Of a stretch of 64,000 nt of DNA, positions 50,374 to 61,960 are shown piece by piece (position 1 is the first letter of the stretch; every line of letters starts with the position of its first letter). The translations under genes were made by a program, and so were the position numbers. Origin of the DNA: Papio anubis (lineage: Eukaryota; Chordata; Mammalia; Primates; Cercopithecidae); contig NC_044977.1 in assembly GCF_008728515.1 (NCBI RefSeq), positions 1,821,501 to 1,885,500 of the forward strand, in the 5' to 3' direction. The notes beneath the pieces are model-generated. The model saw only the letters and a list, made by a program, of their open reading frames with translations, was not told where the DNA came from and did no database searches.

Positions 50374-50530
50374 GTGGGAAAGGTGGAAAAAAGAAGAAAA
50401 ATAAAAACTCTTCTAAACCACAGAAAAACAATGGATCCACTTGGGCCAATGTCCCTCTACCTCCTCCCCCAGTGCAGCCCCTTCCTGGTACAGAGCTGGA
50501 ACACTATGCGGCAGAACAACAAGAAAATGG
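50374..50530 (+). CDS. ROBO2: ROBO2 exon: basic segment and CC2 polyproline motif
   Basis: 157 nt, phase 1 in and phase 2 out. It encodes GGKGGKKKKNKNSSKPQKNN, GSTWANVPLPPPPVQPLPGT and ELEHYAAEQQENG (the last codon split). A lysine-rich stretch is followed by LPPPPVQPLP (LPPPP at 50457-50471), the CC2 motif that binds Ena/VASP EVH1 domains in Robo receptors. The acceptor is ttattactttcag and the donor AATGG|gtaaag. The codon at 50511-50513 is GCA (Ala); I recall Val in human. The next constitutive exon, at 59736, begins C TAT GAC. Confidence 0.96.
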
Positions 50531-53079
50531 GTAAAGATATTTTATATACTAACAAAATGGCCAGGGCTCTCCTCTCGTCTCTGTTGTTCATTTTTGCCAT
50601 CATCTTATGTTCTCTTACTGTTTCCTTTGGCCCCCACCACCATGTTCACTGCATTTTCCCCTCTTTTACTGTTTGCGCTGTCTATATATTTTTAGCTGGT
50701 AAATACAAAACAGCACATATTGAGGACGGAGAATCCTTGGCCTTCAAGTGCCTTAGATTGTCTGCAATCATGATAATGCAGCCTCCATTTATAATATTGC
50801 TTGTTAGTTTGAAAGCAAGTACCCACAGCTCTGTGAACTAAAGAGCCACTCCTGAGAAGGGCTGAAAAGGGAATTAAAATAACCTTCTTCATCATCCCTT
50901 GCAGTTCTCTAATGACTTGATGTCTGGCCATAGCAGGGCGCCACTGTAGAGCTCCATCACAATGGGATAATTGTAGGGACCTGGCCAGTGGGTAGAACTT
51001 TAATCATCAGCTCTGATGGGAATTTAGGGGCCAGAACAATCATAGAGCCAATGCACACTCTGTAATGAAACCTTTTTAAGTTACAGCATTTTCTTCGAGG
51101 GCCTTTAAATGTGACCAGTTTCCTTATTCTTTCCCAAATGTCTCACAAGAGTGGGTTTTCCTCTGTTAGTTTAAGCCTTAATTGATTTTAAATACAAAGA
51201 CACTGATACTTTTTATCCTCTAAATAAAAAAAAAAACAAAAAACACTGGTCAAAAAATCATACTGTTTCCTTTTCCAGTTTAATAATTCTGAATGTTTTG
51301 TCTTTCTTATAATTCCCAGGTCACTGTTTATTTTGACTGGGCCTTTATGTAAGCTAAAAATATAGATAAAAGCAGTTTTTCTTTTTGCAGGATTTTTTTT
51401 TTACTTAGAAATATTTAGACATTAAAATAAATCTATTCATTTCTATAATGGCTTTTTTTTTGTCTTGCTTTAAAAAATCTCATATACATGCTCATACATT
51501 TTTTCTTCATCCTCTTTTATTTATACATAACTCTTGTCTTTGAGGTCTTCAGATTAATTTTTCTAACTAGAATTTTCTATGTCATAACATTAGCTTCCTT
51601 TAATGATATCATTTGCATTTTGGTAAATAACATATATATACATATATGCTCTATATATGCAATGTATATATGTATACACACACACACTAATATTTTTTGT
51701 CTATGTCTTCCTCTCCCTCCAAAAGCCTTCATTTGTCTCTCTGAGATTGTAGCACTTATCATATATGCATATATTGTTATTTTAATTCTTTTAAGTTCAC
51801 ATTTGAAATGGGAAACTAAAAGCATATTCTGTGTCCTCTTTCTCTAACTTAAAAATAAAATTCTGTAGATGATCTTAATTTGTATTAATGTTATAAATGT
51901 GTCAGTGTCACATGAATCATAAACAAAGAAAAACCAAAGCTGTATATTCCACAAGAAAAGATTATTACAGAGCTTAGAAATCTGCATTTTAAAAGTTGAA
52001 GTCAGAGAATACAGAAATGGGGGCTTGTAAAATGGGAAGAGAAAGTAGTGCTGTTAAGCTTTATATGCATAAAGTCTTGAACTCATATAACATGAAAACT
52101 GTGGATAATTTGGAGGGTTTTTTCCCATTGAGTCTACTAAATAATACATAGACTATAGTAATTTCTGTAACCCCCTGCAATAAAACTAATTAATTCAAAA
52201 TCAATGCTAAACTTCTCACTTTATTTTATTATCTTGCAGTGGAATTGGAAATATTCATGAAATAATAGATGAAACAAATTTTTATGATTTAACACAAATT
52301 ATTTTCAGTATAATTAAGATATAAAACAAAATTGTTTCTACATATTTGGAAACTTTATGTTTATGTATATGTTTTTTTGAGTCACTTACCTTCAAGTTTT
52401 TGTTTGTCTTAAATACCTAGTATTTGCTTAAAAAAAAGTTATAATTCTTACTAAAAATAGTGGTTAGATCTTAGTCAGTAATATTGACAACAAAATTCAA
52501 TTTCATTATTTTTTGAGTTCAGTTTTTAAAAGGCTAACACTTGAAAATTATTTAATTGTTTATAATAAAAACACATATTTAAAGTTAATATAAAAACAAA
52601 TACAAATTAATAGATATTGGCATGATTTTGTCCATTTTTTGATGTATTCTTTATACTTTTATGTTTTCTAATTGGTGAACCATATGATACTGAAAAAGAA
52701 AGATTATTGAACACAGTACAGTATTCTACTGTTCATAATATTAAGTAATTCACAAAATAAATCTTAAAAATTGATCTTCTAGAAAATTTTTCTGTAATTT
52801 AGAGCCTTCATAATTCAGATTTAAGCTTTTCTTGACATACAAAATATGAAAACTTCAGATACTTTTTTTGCTCCTGATACTTATTAGAGACCAGACACTA
52901 AACACTGTCTTGCTCCTGACACACACACATGCACACACACAAACACAATTTTGTATGATAAGCACTAGCTGAGCAATGTGGAAGAACTAATAATTTCCCT
53001 ACAGAAAGGGGCAATTATATATACCAGGGAAGCCTGGGGAAAGCTTGTAGAAGTAAAGTTTTGAGGTGAATCTAGAATC

Positions 53080-53760
53080 ATTTATTCACGAATAATAGAA
53101 AAACATTTGGTGGCTGCTGGATGCCAGGCACGGAGCCAAAAATAAGGACAAAGATAACAAGAAAATGTCTCTGTCCAAAAGTGGTCTAGCATTAGAGTAG
53201 ATTGTTAGTCAACAGCAATAACAAAATTTTACTATTGTTGTGATTTTCTGTGCGAATGGAGACAAATTTCCCTGGCGAAAGACCAAAAAAAGAAAAAAAA
53301 AAAAAAGACTATAAATATAATACAATGAAAGACGAGAAAACAGGAAATAGCAAAGAGCCCCGTTAGTCCTCCTTCTGAATTCCCGCCCTCTTTTAGGGAA
53401 GGTTATTTGCCTGCGTGTTTTTGTTATTCCTAGTGCTTGCTGCTTTATTGTAGTACTCCTCATGTTGCACTTCATTGCTTGTCTGTGTCCTTTATCAATT
53501 TGTCACTGATGTATGAGGCTTGTTGAGTTTGAAAACTGCCTAGGGTAGGAGATAATCTAAGAAGATGTTTTGAAGCCAATTGTGAAGCTTTGTATGTCAC
53601 ATTGGAGTTCTGATGTTTGAGTATAGATGATGGATTGGAGGATGTGAGGCTGGGGCAGGTAGATAAAGCATGGAATATCACAGTAGAATGGCTAATATCA
53701 TGTAAATGATAGGGGAATAAAACAAAGCAATGGCAATGGGTTGGAGGAAAGGTAAGTATT
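53080..53760 (+). repeat. Ancient dispersed repeat, family unassigned
   Basis: Shares tttattcacgaataatag, gctggatgccaggcacggag and later blocks with the copies at 39990 and 58140. Family not identified. Confidence 0.35.
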
Positions 53761-54872
53761 TAGGAGATATACCTAGCTAATGGTAATCATCACCTTGAAA
53801 ATATTGTCTCTAGTTTTTTGTTACAATATTTAGTATTATTTCTAAAAAGCTTAGCTATCATCAGTTTTCATTCTAAGCCTTTCCCCACAATATCAAAATA
53901 AATATCAAAATAAAATAAAAAGTGTCAGAATATCAAAAGTTACCAGCTACCCAAAGAAGAAAATTATTTGTTAATTCACTAATATAGCAATGAAGGCAAT
54001 GCTTTATCCCTTCAATATTCTTCTCTCAGCTTGACAAAAATATGTCAAAATGTATTAATCCCTAACTATAAATACAGTGCATTTTATTATAGTCATATGA
54101 TTCTAGGAAGAATTCAATGGTAATTAAATTGAAAAGTGGGGCTTTTCTTTGCTACTGCAATTGGAGATTGGCAAGCTTCTGCCAGTGTTGAACTTTATTG
54201 TGTTTTTATTAGTAATTTGGTATTTGTGTCTGGCCTTTTACAGGTTCATTCATATGCAACATTGATTTGTTGTCATCTTTATCATTATTCACCAGGCAAG
54301 ACAAATAATATGATGCCTCATAGTTCACTGACAATAAGTCAGAGAACAAAACCTTCTCCCAGAAAGGTTGATCAAAAGATCTTTGGTTTGGCATTAGCAG
54401 CATTTTCACAGTCTTTTTCAATGTTACTACAAGAAAAAGTTGAAATTCTCTCACTCAAATAAGATGTGTATCTGTAAAATGTGAAGGAAACTAGATAAAC
54501 AGAGCTACACTTCATAAAATTTATAGTGTCATCTGTTACTTTCTTATCCGTCTTCGGTAACTGCATGAAACCTAAGTATTTGTTGCTTGCAATGGATTAA
54601 GACATGAACACCGTAGAGATAACAGACCATTCTTCTCCTTCATATGGTACACTCCGTGCCCCAACTTTCCTTCATTTATTCTTTCAGGTTCTTTTAGTCT
54701 TTTCTTTTATCTCTTTTTCCATTTTTCCTCTTTTGGCACATGGTAAGTAGACGGATCTGTGGACACTTTTTAGCTTCGCTATCCCCGAAGGGGTAAAGAA
54801 TTTGCTCCTTCCTGTTCTAAATTATCTTTACAAAAAAAAAAAAAAAAAGACACAGAAAATTTGGTGACAATA

Positions 54873-55168
54873 GGCCGGGCGCAGTGGCTCACGCCTGTAA
54901 TCCCAGCACTGTGGGAAGACGAGGTGGGCGGATCACGAGGTCAGGAGATGGAGACCATCCTGGCTAACACGGTGAAACCCCGTCTCTACTAAAAATACAA
55001 AAAATTAGCCGGGCGCGGTGGCGGCGCCTGTGGTCCCAGCTCCTCGGGAGGCTGAGGCAGGAGAATGGCGGGAACCCGGGGGCGGAGCTTGCAGGGAGCC
55101 AAGATGGGGCCGCCCAACCCCGGCTGGGGGGAAGAGGCAGACCCCCTCTCAAAAAAAAAAAAAAAAAA
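54873..55168 (+). mobile_element. AluY-like SINE with atypical right arm and damaged 3' end
   Basis: Starts ggccgggcgcagtggctcac with a normal left arm, then the same right-arm variants as the Alu at 18352 (tgtggtcccagctcctcggg, gagaatggcgggaacccggg, cagggagccaagatgg). The last 50 bp before the poly-A are strongly altered (ccgcccaaccccggctgggg, then ggaagaggcagaccccctctc), enriched in G and C in place of the usual bases. A poly-A follows. Confidence 0.95.
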
Positions 55169-55555
55169 GTGATAGCATTAATTCTAGTTAATGACAATAG
55201 CTAATGAAATATGTTTTAGTTAATTAATGCATTAAGCAATGTATCTGACTGATGTCAAAAACAATATTTATATAGTTAGGCTCTCCTTGGCCTGACATTA
55301 TTTGATTAGTAAAAATGAATTGAGTGCACCAAATTATAATTTTTCTTATGTTTTCTTAGCACATGATGCATGTAACACATATTTCTTCTAATATATTCTC
55401 TGTGAATTTTCATTTCATGTGTATATACCCATTAGATTTTCAAAAGTAAGGATATCTTACCACCTGTGAGGTTTCAGAAAAATCTTAGGAAATTATAATA
55501 GACTATTTCCATTTGAAAAATTGAATATGTAAACATTTTGTTTCTTTTTTCCAAG

Positions 55556-55582
55556 GTATGATATCCTTGGCAACGAACAAGT
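55556..55582 (+). CDS. ROBO2: Candidate in-frame ROBO2 microexon, 27 nt
   Basis: A pyrimidine-rich acceptor (tttgtttcttttttccaag) precedes 55556, and a near-perfect donor gtaagtaagg starts at 55583. The 27 nt are a multiple of three and in the phase left by 50530: AAT GG|G TAT GAT ... CAA GT|C TAT. Inclusion would change ENG-YDSDSW to ENG-YDILGNEQV-YDSDSW, adding nine residues just after the CC2 polyproline region. This is read directly from the sequence; I do not know whether transcripts use it. No UGC element is visible in the 30 nt upstream of the acceptor. Confidence 0.5.
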
Positions 55583-57369
55583 GTAAGTAAGGAAAGTGCT
55601 CCTATTACTTTTTGGCAAAAAAAAAAAAGGACTCTTTTGTAGTAAGATTTACAAAGTAAATTTAATTATATCTGGTTATGAAGCAAGCACATTTCATATT
55701 GAAAATTGACAGTTCTCTTGATTAGCCTCCTCTTATGTATTTCTGTTTAACTTAATAGTGTGGCTTAAGTCAGATAAATACATTATGAAAAAAACCCAAA
55801 GCATTCTAATTAGTGGAATGATTTGTGTGTTTTCAAATCAAATCACTACATACACTTATGACTTTCTCTTTTTAAGGTGTTGTATTAGATGTAACAAAAC
55901 AAGAACAGTTCAATGTCATAACTGTAATGCACTTGAGGAAAAGGTATTATAAACATGTGAAAAGTTAAATACTAAAATAAATTAGTCAACAGTTACAGAA
56001 ACCAACACTGAAAATGACATAAGACTGTATACAATCAATTTTCAAAAAAAATGTGCTAATATATTGTCAGTGCAAGTTCAGAAGAGTAATGTATGAGAGC
56101 TGGTTGGCCTCATCAAGGAAATCTTCATACAAGACATGGGATTTAGCCTGTGGCTTGAAGGATTTATAAGATTAAGATAGGTAAAATTGGAGGAGTACAG
56201 CTTACTGCAAATAAGTTTGTTCTTAAAAATAAATGCACCAGGATGAGGAAAAAATAGAAAGATGAAAACAAACTGATTTATTCAAGCAGGAGATTCTTGT
56301 TGTAAAATCTGTCTGAAAAGGTAGATTGAGGCTTAGACATAGTCAATGGTTGGAATAAAGAGAAGTAAATATTTTTATTCAGACCATTCTGTTGTTTTCA
56401 TAGATGAATTTGTAAGTGGCAGGCAAGATTGATTAGAGGATGGGAAAAACTAAAAGCAGCAAATCCCACCAGGACAGTGAGTTACAATATTTTAAAGCAA
56501 TAGGATCTTTTTCCATGTGAAATTTAATTGTGATCTCCAACATATAAAACAGATAAAAAAGGCACCAATTTTTTAGAGCAGTATGTTTTTTCAATTCAGA
56601 TTAGCACTGATTACATAGTCAATTAAATGGGAATACAGTTTAAATGATGGTGTTTTCTAGTATAAAAATTGCTATTTGTAACACACTAGTGTGTGTCTGT
56701 TGTTTATAATGTCTAATATTATAATAGATATTCAGGAGGAAATACTGCTATCAAACCGCGCAGGACTTCTGAAACAGGATCTTGCGACTCATTTACTGCG
56801 TAGCCTCCTCAAGAGAAGAAAATGGCCATGGGAACGAAAATAAAGGAGTTAAAATGATAACTAGCTTTGAAGGAAGAATCTTTGGAATTTGGGAAAAAGA
56901 GTTTAGGGGTCTAAGGAAATTGAACATCCAAAGATGCTATTATTCCCCCGAAAAAAACAAACAAAAACCCTTTCTGTAACTATCTGTCGCCCGCAGGAAA
57001 ATGTCAGACTCCTTGTAGGGGCTGACAAGGCCTTCAGTGACCAGCCTATCCCTAACTCTCTTGCTTCTTCCATGGCCAATTTTCTTCTTTCTTTGCCAGC
57101 TCTTGGCATTTAGGGAAGTATTTGAACTCTTCAAATTATTTTCTCTTCCTCTGGGCTTCCACACGTGTTGCTTAAAATATTCCTTTTACTGGTGGTCAAC
57201 ATAGCCCTGCCCAACTCCAAAACTAGTTTAGACCTCCTGCTTTCTGCTTTTGTAGCATCATTGATTGTTTGTTTCATATCAGCTTTCCCCACTGAAGTGT
57301 ATGCTCTGTGAAATAGATTTAGGACCCTGACACATAACTGTCCAAAAAAATAAATTTATAGTTGTTTTT

Positions 57370-58025
57370 TAAATAAAGATTATTTTTACATCTCTTTTAG
57401 GCTCACAGCAAAATTGAGCAAAAGGTACAGATTTATCCCAGCCCCCACACATTGATAGCCTCCCTAGCTATCAACATTCTCCACCAGAGTGGGACATTTG
57501 TTACAAATGATGCACATACAGTGACACATCATCATCGCCCAGCGTCCACAGTTTACATTAGGGTTCTCTCTGTGTTGCACGTTCTGTGGATTTGGACGAA
57601 TGTAATACATGTGTCCACTGTTATTGTACAATACAGAGTGGTTTCACTGCCCTGAAATTCCTCTGTGCTCTGCCTATCCATGGCTTCCTCCCATCTAGCC
57701 TCTGGAAACTAGTCATCTTTTTCCTGTCTCCATAGTGTTGCCTTTTCCAGGGTGTCAAGTAGTTGGAATCGTATTGTGTGTACCTTTTTTAGACCTTTCA
57801 CTTGGTGATATGCGTTCAAGTTTCTCCCATGTCTTTCTATGGCTTGACAGCGCATTTCCTTTTAGCAACGAATAATACTTCATTGCATGGATGTACTGCA
57901 GCTTATTTATCCATCTACCTACTGGGAGACACGCTGCAGTTTATTTATCCATCTACCTACTGGAAGACATGTTGGTTGCTTCCACATTTTGGCAATTATG
58001 AATAACACCAATATAAATATACAAG
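57370..58025 (-). mobile_element. Old L1 (L1M-type) 3' fragment
   Basis: Plus strand shows gctcacagcaaaattgagca, cccagcccccacacattgat, gtccacagtttacattaggg and tgtctccatagtgttgcctt, a familiar reversed L1M 3' sequence, ending tggcaattatgaataacacc. A 38-bp internal tandem duplication is at 57896-57971. No coding capacity. Confidence 0.75.
57896..57971. repeat. 38-bp tandem duplication inside old L1
   Basis: Two adjacent units, 57896-57933 and 57934-57971, both starting ctgcag(c/t)ttatttatcc and ending act gg(g/a)agaca(c/t)g. Only three substitutions separate them, fewer than the divergence of the host L1, so the duplication is younger than the insertion. Confidence 0.93.
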
Positions 58026-58139
58026 TTCAAAGTTTATGATAAATTCAGCTTTTAAACAGAATAAATGAAAAGGCTTTCAAGTGAAATATTCAAGAATCAT
58101 CCGGACATTTATGAGTTACTGTTTGTAAGAAGGATCAAG

Positions 58140-58800
58140 ACTACAGATGTAGATTTCTGATATTTACTAATACCACAGTTTCCCTAATGAATAGCTCCCA
58201 TGTACGAGAAACTGTACTAGGTACAAGAAGTAGCTGAGAATTACAGCTTTCTTGAATTTAAGAATCTCACAAAATAGTGGGAGAAAAGAGACACAGAAAC
58301 AAATAATCTCAATATAATATGGGGAGTACCACAATATAAGTATTATGGAATTGCGATTAATTCCATTTGGAGTGGGGAACAGAAGACTTCACGAAACTGA
58401 TGACATTTGAAGTGACTCTGAAGGAACAGTAGGCACTTACAAGCAAGTGATTAAGAACAGTCATAAACAGAGGCAGACTTTAGAAAAAAATAGAGTATAT
58501 GGATGTTGAGGAAATAGTGCGAGATTAAGCTAGAAAGATGGGTTTATCAGATGAGGATGGGTTTTTTAGACCCACCTGATGAGTTGGAGAGGTCTTTTTT
58601 TTTAAAATAATGCTAGTTATAATCACTGAATAATTTTAGGCTTAAGCATGATGTGAATGAAGATTTTAGAGACATAATTCTGTTGCATGTGGGTGAGAAA
58701 GGGTGGAAGAGAAGTTGATACCAGAAGAGTAGGAGAAAGCTAATGAGCTAGTTTACAGCAGGAAACTGATGTGTGATTGTGGGAGTGGGGATGAAGTGTA
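58140..58800 (+). repeat. Ancient dispersed repeat, family unassigned
   Basis: Contains gaaactgtactaggtacaag, ttgaatttaagaatctcaca, atttgaagtgactctgaagg and ggcttaagcatgatgtgaat in the same order as the other copies in the window. Family not identified. Confidence 0.4.
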
Positions 58801-59735
58801 AGAGAAAGATTCACTAGATATTTAAGAGGTTGAATTTATAAGACCATTATATCCAATAATATTATTTATCTTTTCCTTGTCTGTGTTTAAAAGGATGTTA
58901 TAATCTATTTGATTTCTGAAAGTATTCGGACTACAGAGAATTGAAATAAAAATGCTATTGATTTTGTCTCATGGTTAAAACTTTTTGGATTAATTTTCTA
59001 TATTTGCAGACCACAGTCCCTAAAAAAATTTTAAATAATTGTTATATTTTACACTCAAAATTTTTTAAAAGGATAGATCGCATGCTAAACTTTTTTTTAC
59101 TACAATAGAAGTATCATTTTTATTTTATAGGGCAAGGTTTTGAACTCCCATTTTATGTTTTGCATTTGGATGACAAGATAAAGAACATTGGTTTTTACTG
59201 AGAAAATTAGGAGAATCAAAGAGATACTGAATGCATTTATATCATAGTCTTAATGACATATGGAATGAAAGGTTGTCAGATATCTAGAATAAGAATAAGT
59301 AAAATTCTCCAATACTTCTTAGATAATCAATCAGCTATATTGGCATGTAATGTTGGTGCACAAGTATGAACAGGCGAAGGAAGTAGTTAAATCTACGAGC
59401 ACTAAATTCATTAATTGTCTTTAATTAGCAATTTGGTTTTTTCACATGAGTAAGTTTGTTGGGAAGTTATTGCCTCTTGTAACTGTGGGGTAACAATTAG
59501 CTAATAAGGTCTTTTAAGAATAAATTAAGATATTGAGATAACAGATGTAATTACAATTAGAAGTTAAGATAACAGCCAGGTGATTTACTGTGGTAACACC
59601 AACAGCTTCAGGAAGAAATAAACTGCGAGAGCATTTCAGATACCATGTGGTTGCTACTTACTGCCAGTATAATTGCGTGCATGTATGTGTATGTGTATTT
59701 GTGTCAATGTGCATATTTTTCTCATTTAATTTCAG

Positions 59736-59996
59736 CTATGACAGTGATAGCTGGTGCCCACCATTGCCAGTACAAACTTACTTACATCAAGGTCTGGAAG
59801 ATGAACTGGAAGAAGATGATGATAGGGTCCCAACACCTCCTGTCCGAGGCGTGGCTTCTTCTCCTGCTATCTCCTTTGGACAGCAGTCCACTGCAACTCT
59901 TACTCCATCCCCACGGGAAGAGATGCAACCCATGCTGCAGGCTCACCTGGATGAGTTGACAAGAGCCTATCAGTTTGATATAGCAAAACAAACATG
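59736..59996 (+). CDS. ROBO2: ROBO2 exon: cytoplasmic tail (YDSDSWCPPLPVQTYLHQGL)
   Basis: 261 nt, phase 2 in and phase 2 out (symmetric). It encodes YDSDSWCPPLPVQTYLHQGL, EDELEEDDDRVPTPPVRGVA, SSPAISFGQQSTATLTPSPR and EEMQPMLQAHLDELTRAYQF, then DIAKQT and a split Trp (TG|). An acidic EDELEEDDD run follows a proline motif, and the EMQPMLQAHLDELTRAYQFD segment is predicted helical and very conserved among Robo proteins. The acceptor is catttaatttcag and the donor ACATG|gtaaat. The remaining tail, including CC3, is encoded beyond the window. Confidence 0.96.
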
Positions 59997-60170
59997 GTAA
60001 ATATCTTCATTAAGTCAAGAGACCCATACTTTCAACACATGGATTTTTTTTAAATAAATTCACAAGAGATTCTGATAGAACTACACAGCTAAGTGTAAAA
60101 GTGATTTTGTATAACTCCTTAATCATTTAGATAAATATATTCACTGCAGAAATGTTAAATAATTTGGCCA

Positions 60171-60246
60171 AAACTAGAACTAGAACTGAAACTGGAACTG
60201 GAACTGGAGCTGGAACTAGAACTAGAACTAAAATTAGAACTAGAGC
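60171..60246. repeat. Hexanucleotide GAACTA/GAACTG repeat
   Basis: About 12 units of a six-base motif (gaacta or gaactg, with gaaact, gagctg and aaatta variants) over 76 bp. Confidence 0.95.
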
Positions 60247-61214
60247 AAGAATTCAAATCTGCTGTATTTCAGGCTAAAGTGCTCTTGGCTACACCAGAAT
60301 CTTCCCTAATTTATGGTTTATCTTCAGTTAGCATATCCTTGAACTCACATCCCATGATGTAATAAAAGACTCATTTTAGATTCCTCAAAGTGCCTGTGAT
60401 TAATTCTGTATGTGGTTGTCAATATGTAAATGTGAACTTCTGCAAATCACATATGGTCAGTATTAGTTATTAAAAGACTCTCTTTACCTGGGTTAAATGC
60501 AACAGAAAAAAACAACAATATTAGTGTCAGTAAATGCATGAAAAGCAGGAGTAATCAAATATTTCACATTTCTTTTTCTAATCAATCTATAAACTTCTAT
60601 AAACTATAGGTGGCAATTTACCTAGGTATCCTGAGGAATTAACACAGATATATAAATGAGACTAACTCTCACACTTTTATACAGGGTTTTTTTGTTGTTG
60701 TTATTCAATCTTTCTATTTTAATTCTCAAAGGCAAGACTGTTACATCACTATTTTAAATCTCCATGTCATACTCCAATTTTCTTCTGTTGATTTACACTT
60801 TGTGCTTGAAGTCTGAGTAAATTTTTTAAATAGTATTTGTTTTGTTTTTTAAAATAGTTCTAGCCTTGGGGATAAATAATTCTTATGCTCATTATTAATG
60901 AAGTATTTATTTTTAAAATACAGCTAACTGTACATAGAGATACCAAAAGCAGGAGTATTACTTAAAGATCATTACAAACAGCCTCTTTTCTTAAGATAAG
61001 ACAATCTTGAACATTTTCCAACAATTGTCAGATGCTTTCTCAAAGGTCAAAGACAACTTGCCGTTAAACGCTATTATTTTTCATCAATCTGCTTTTTATA
61101 AAATATCACTATGTAAGTTGAAGTCAGCTGCTTCAAGAGCCATAGAATTCCTTCATGTTAATTAATGAAGTATTGCCGTTTGGTTGTCTAAAGCACAGAC
61201 TCAAGCTGAAGGGT

Positions 61215-61310
61215 TCTCAGATTTGCCTACATTTTAGAACCATTTGAATAACCTTAAAACATATTGGTACCTGGGCTCCACTCCCAGAGAAACATTCTGA
61301 CCGCCATGAT
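61215..61310. mobile_element. MER5-like hAT fossil
   Basis: Text ttctcagatttgcctacatt, ttagaaccatttgaataacc and acctgggctccactcccaga follows the MER5A layout. Orientation and limits approximate. Confidence 0.55.
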
Positions 61311-61359
61311 CTGGAATTTGACTGCGACAGCCAAAGTCGGGACTACTGCTGTGGAGATG

Positions 61360-61450
61360 AACCTGTCTTACTGGCTGCATGACTTTGGGCAACTTACTAA
61401 ACATTTACATGCTGTAGTTTCCCCACGTGTAAAATGATGGTGATAATAGT
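61360..61450 (+). mobile_element. MIR SINE fossil
   Basis: Contains catgactttgggcaacttac and gtttccccacgtgtaaaatg followed by atggtgataatag, the standard MIR core in plus orientation. Confidence 0.75.
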
Positions 61451-61479
61451 AATTAGCTCATATCGGAAATTAGGGGGCA

Positions 61480-61960
61480 GTCCCCAAGACCACCTATATT
61501 TCTGATAGCAAGTATAAGTTTCAGGGGTCCCTAAGACCACCCTGAAGTTTGAGAATTCCCTATAGTAAGTCATGGAACTCACCAAAAGATTTACACCCAA
61601 AGCTACAGTTTATTACAGTGAAAAGATATGCATTAAAATCAGCCAAAAGAAGAAATGCATGGGACATAGTCCAGGAAAATTCCCAAAGCAGAGCTTCCAG
61701 TTGTCCTCTCTCAGTGGGATCATAGACAGCGTTACTTTCCCAACAAAAAGCGTGACATTAAACACCAGGGAGAATTGCCAACCAGGGATGGGCACACCTT
61801 CTCTGAGGTCCTGCGACTTCACTTTGGCTCTGTCACACAGACATTGTTGACTACCCACATGGCTGACCTCAATTTCCAGCCCCTCCAGAGGCTGAGGTGA
61901 TACCGTGCAACTCCAAGCCCCACCATAAATCATATTGCTATGCTTTCTGGAGTAGCCTAA
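61480..61960. repeat. Possible ancient LTR-type repeat, family unassigned
   Basis: The run ggtccctaagaccaccctga, agtttattacagtgaaaaga, aaatcagccaaaagaagaaa and gttgtcctctctcagtggga looks like a familiar dispersed element, but I cannot name the family. The 92- and 106-codon ORFs in it are on opposite strands of the same repeat-like text and are not considered genes. Confidence 0.4.

Larger units (their letters stand above)
50531..59735 (+). other. ROBO2: ROBO2 intron, about 9.2 kb
   Basis: Contains CA and TA microsatellite stretches (for example 51640-51690 and 52920-52945), ancient repeat fossils (53080-53760 and 58140-58800), an Alu (54873-55168), an old L1 fragment (57370-58025) and the candidate microexon 55556-55582. 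The 119-codon ORF at 51488-51847 is low-complexity and AT-driven. Confidence 0.85.

Noticed and set aside
50374..50841. 155-codon plus-strand ORF starting at the CC2 exon
   Set aside because: It starts with GTG in a frame different from the ROBO2 frame and runs through the donor at 50531 into the intron; a shadow of the exon.
51488..51847. 119-codon plus-strand ORF rich in Ile, Tyr and Leu
   Set aside because: Driven by T/A-rich and TATA-type repeats; an overlapping minus ORF is equally open. Not a credible membrane protein gene.
61572..61933. Opposite-strand ORFs of 92 and 106 codons
   Set aside because: They lie in repeat-like sequence, overlap each other antisense and show no family motifs.
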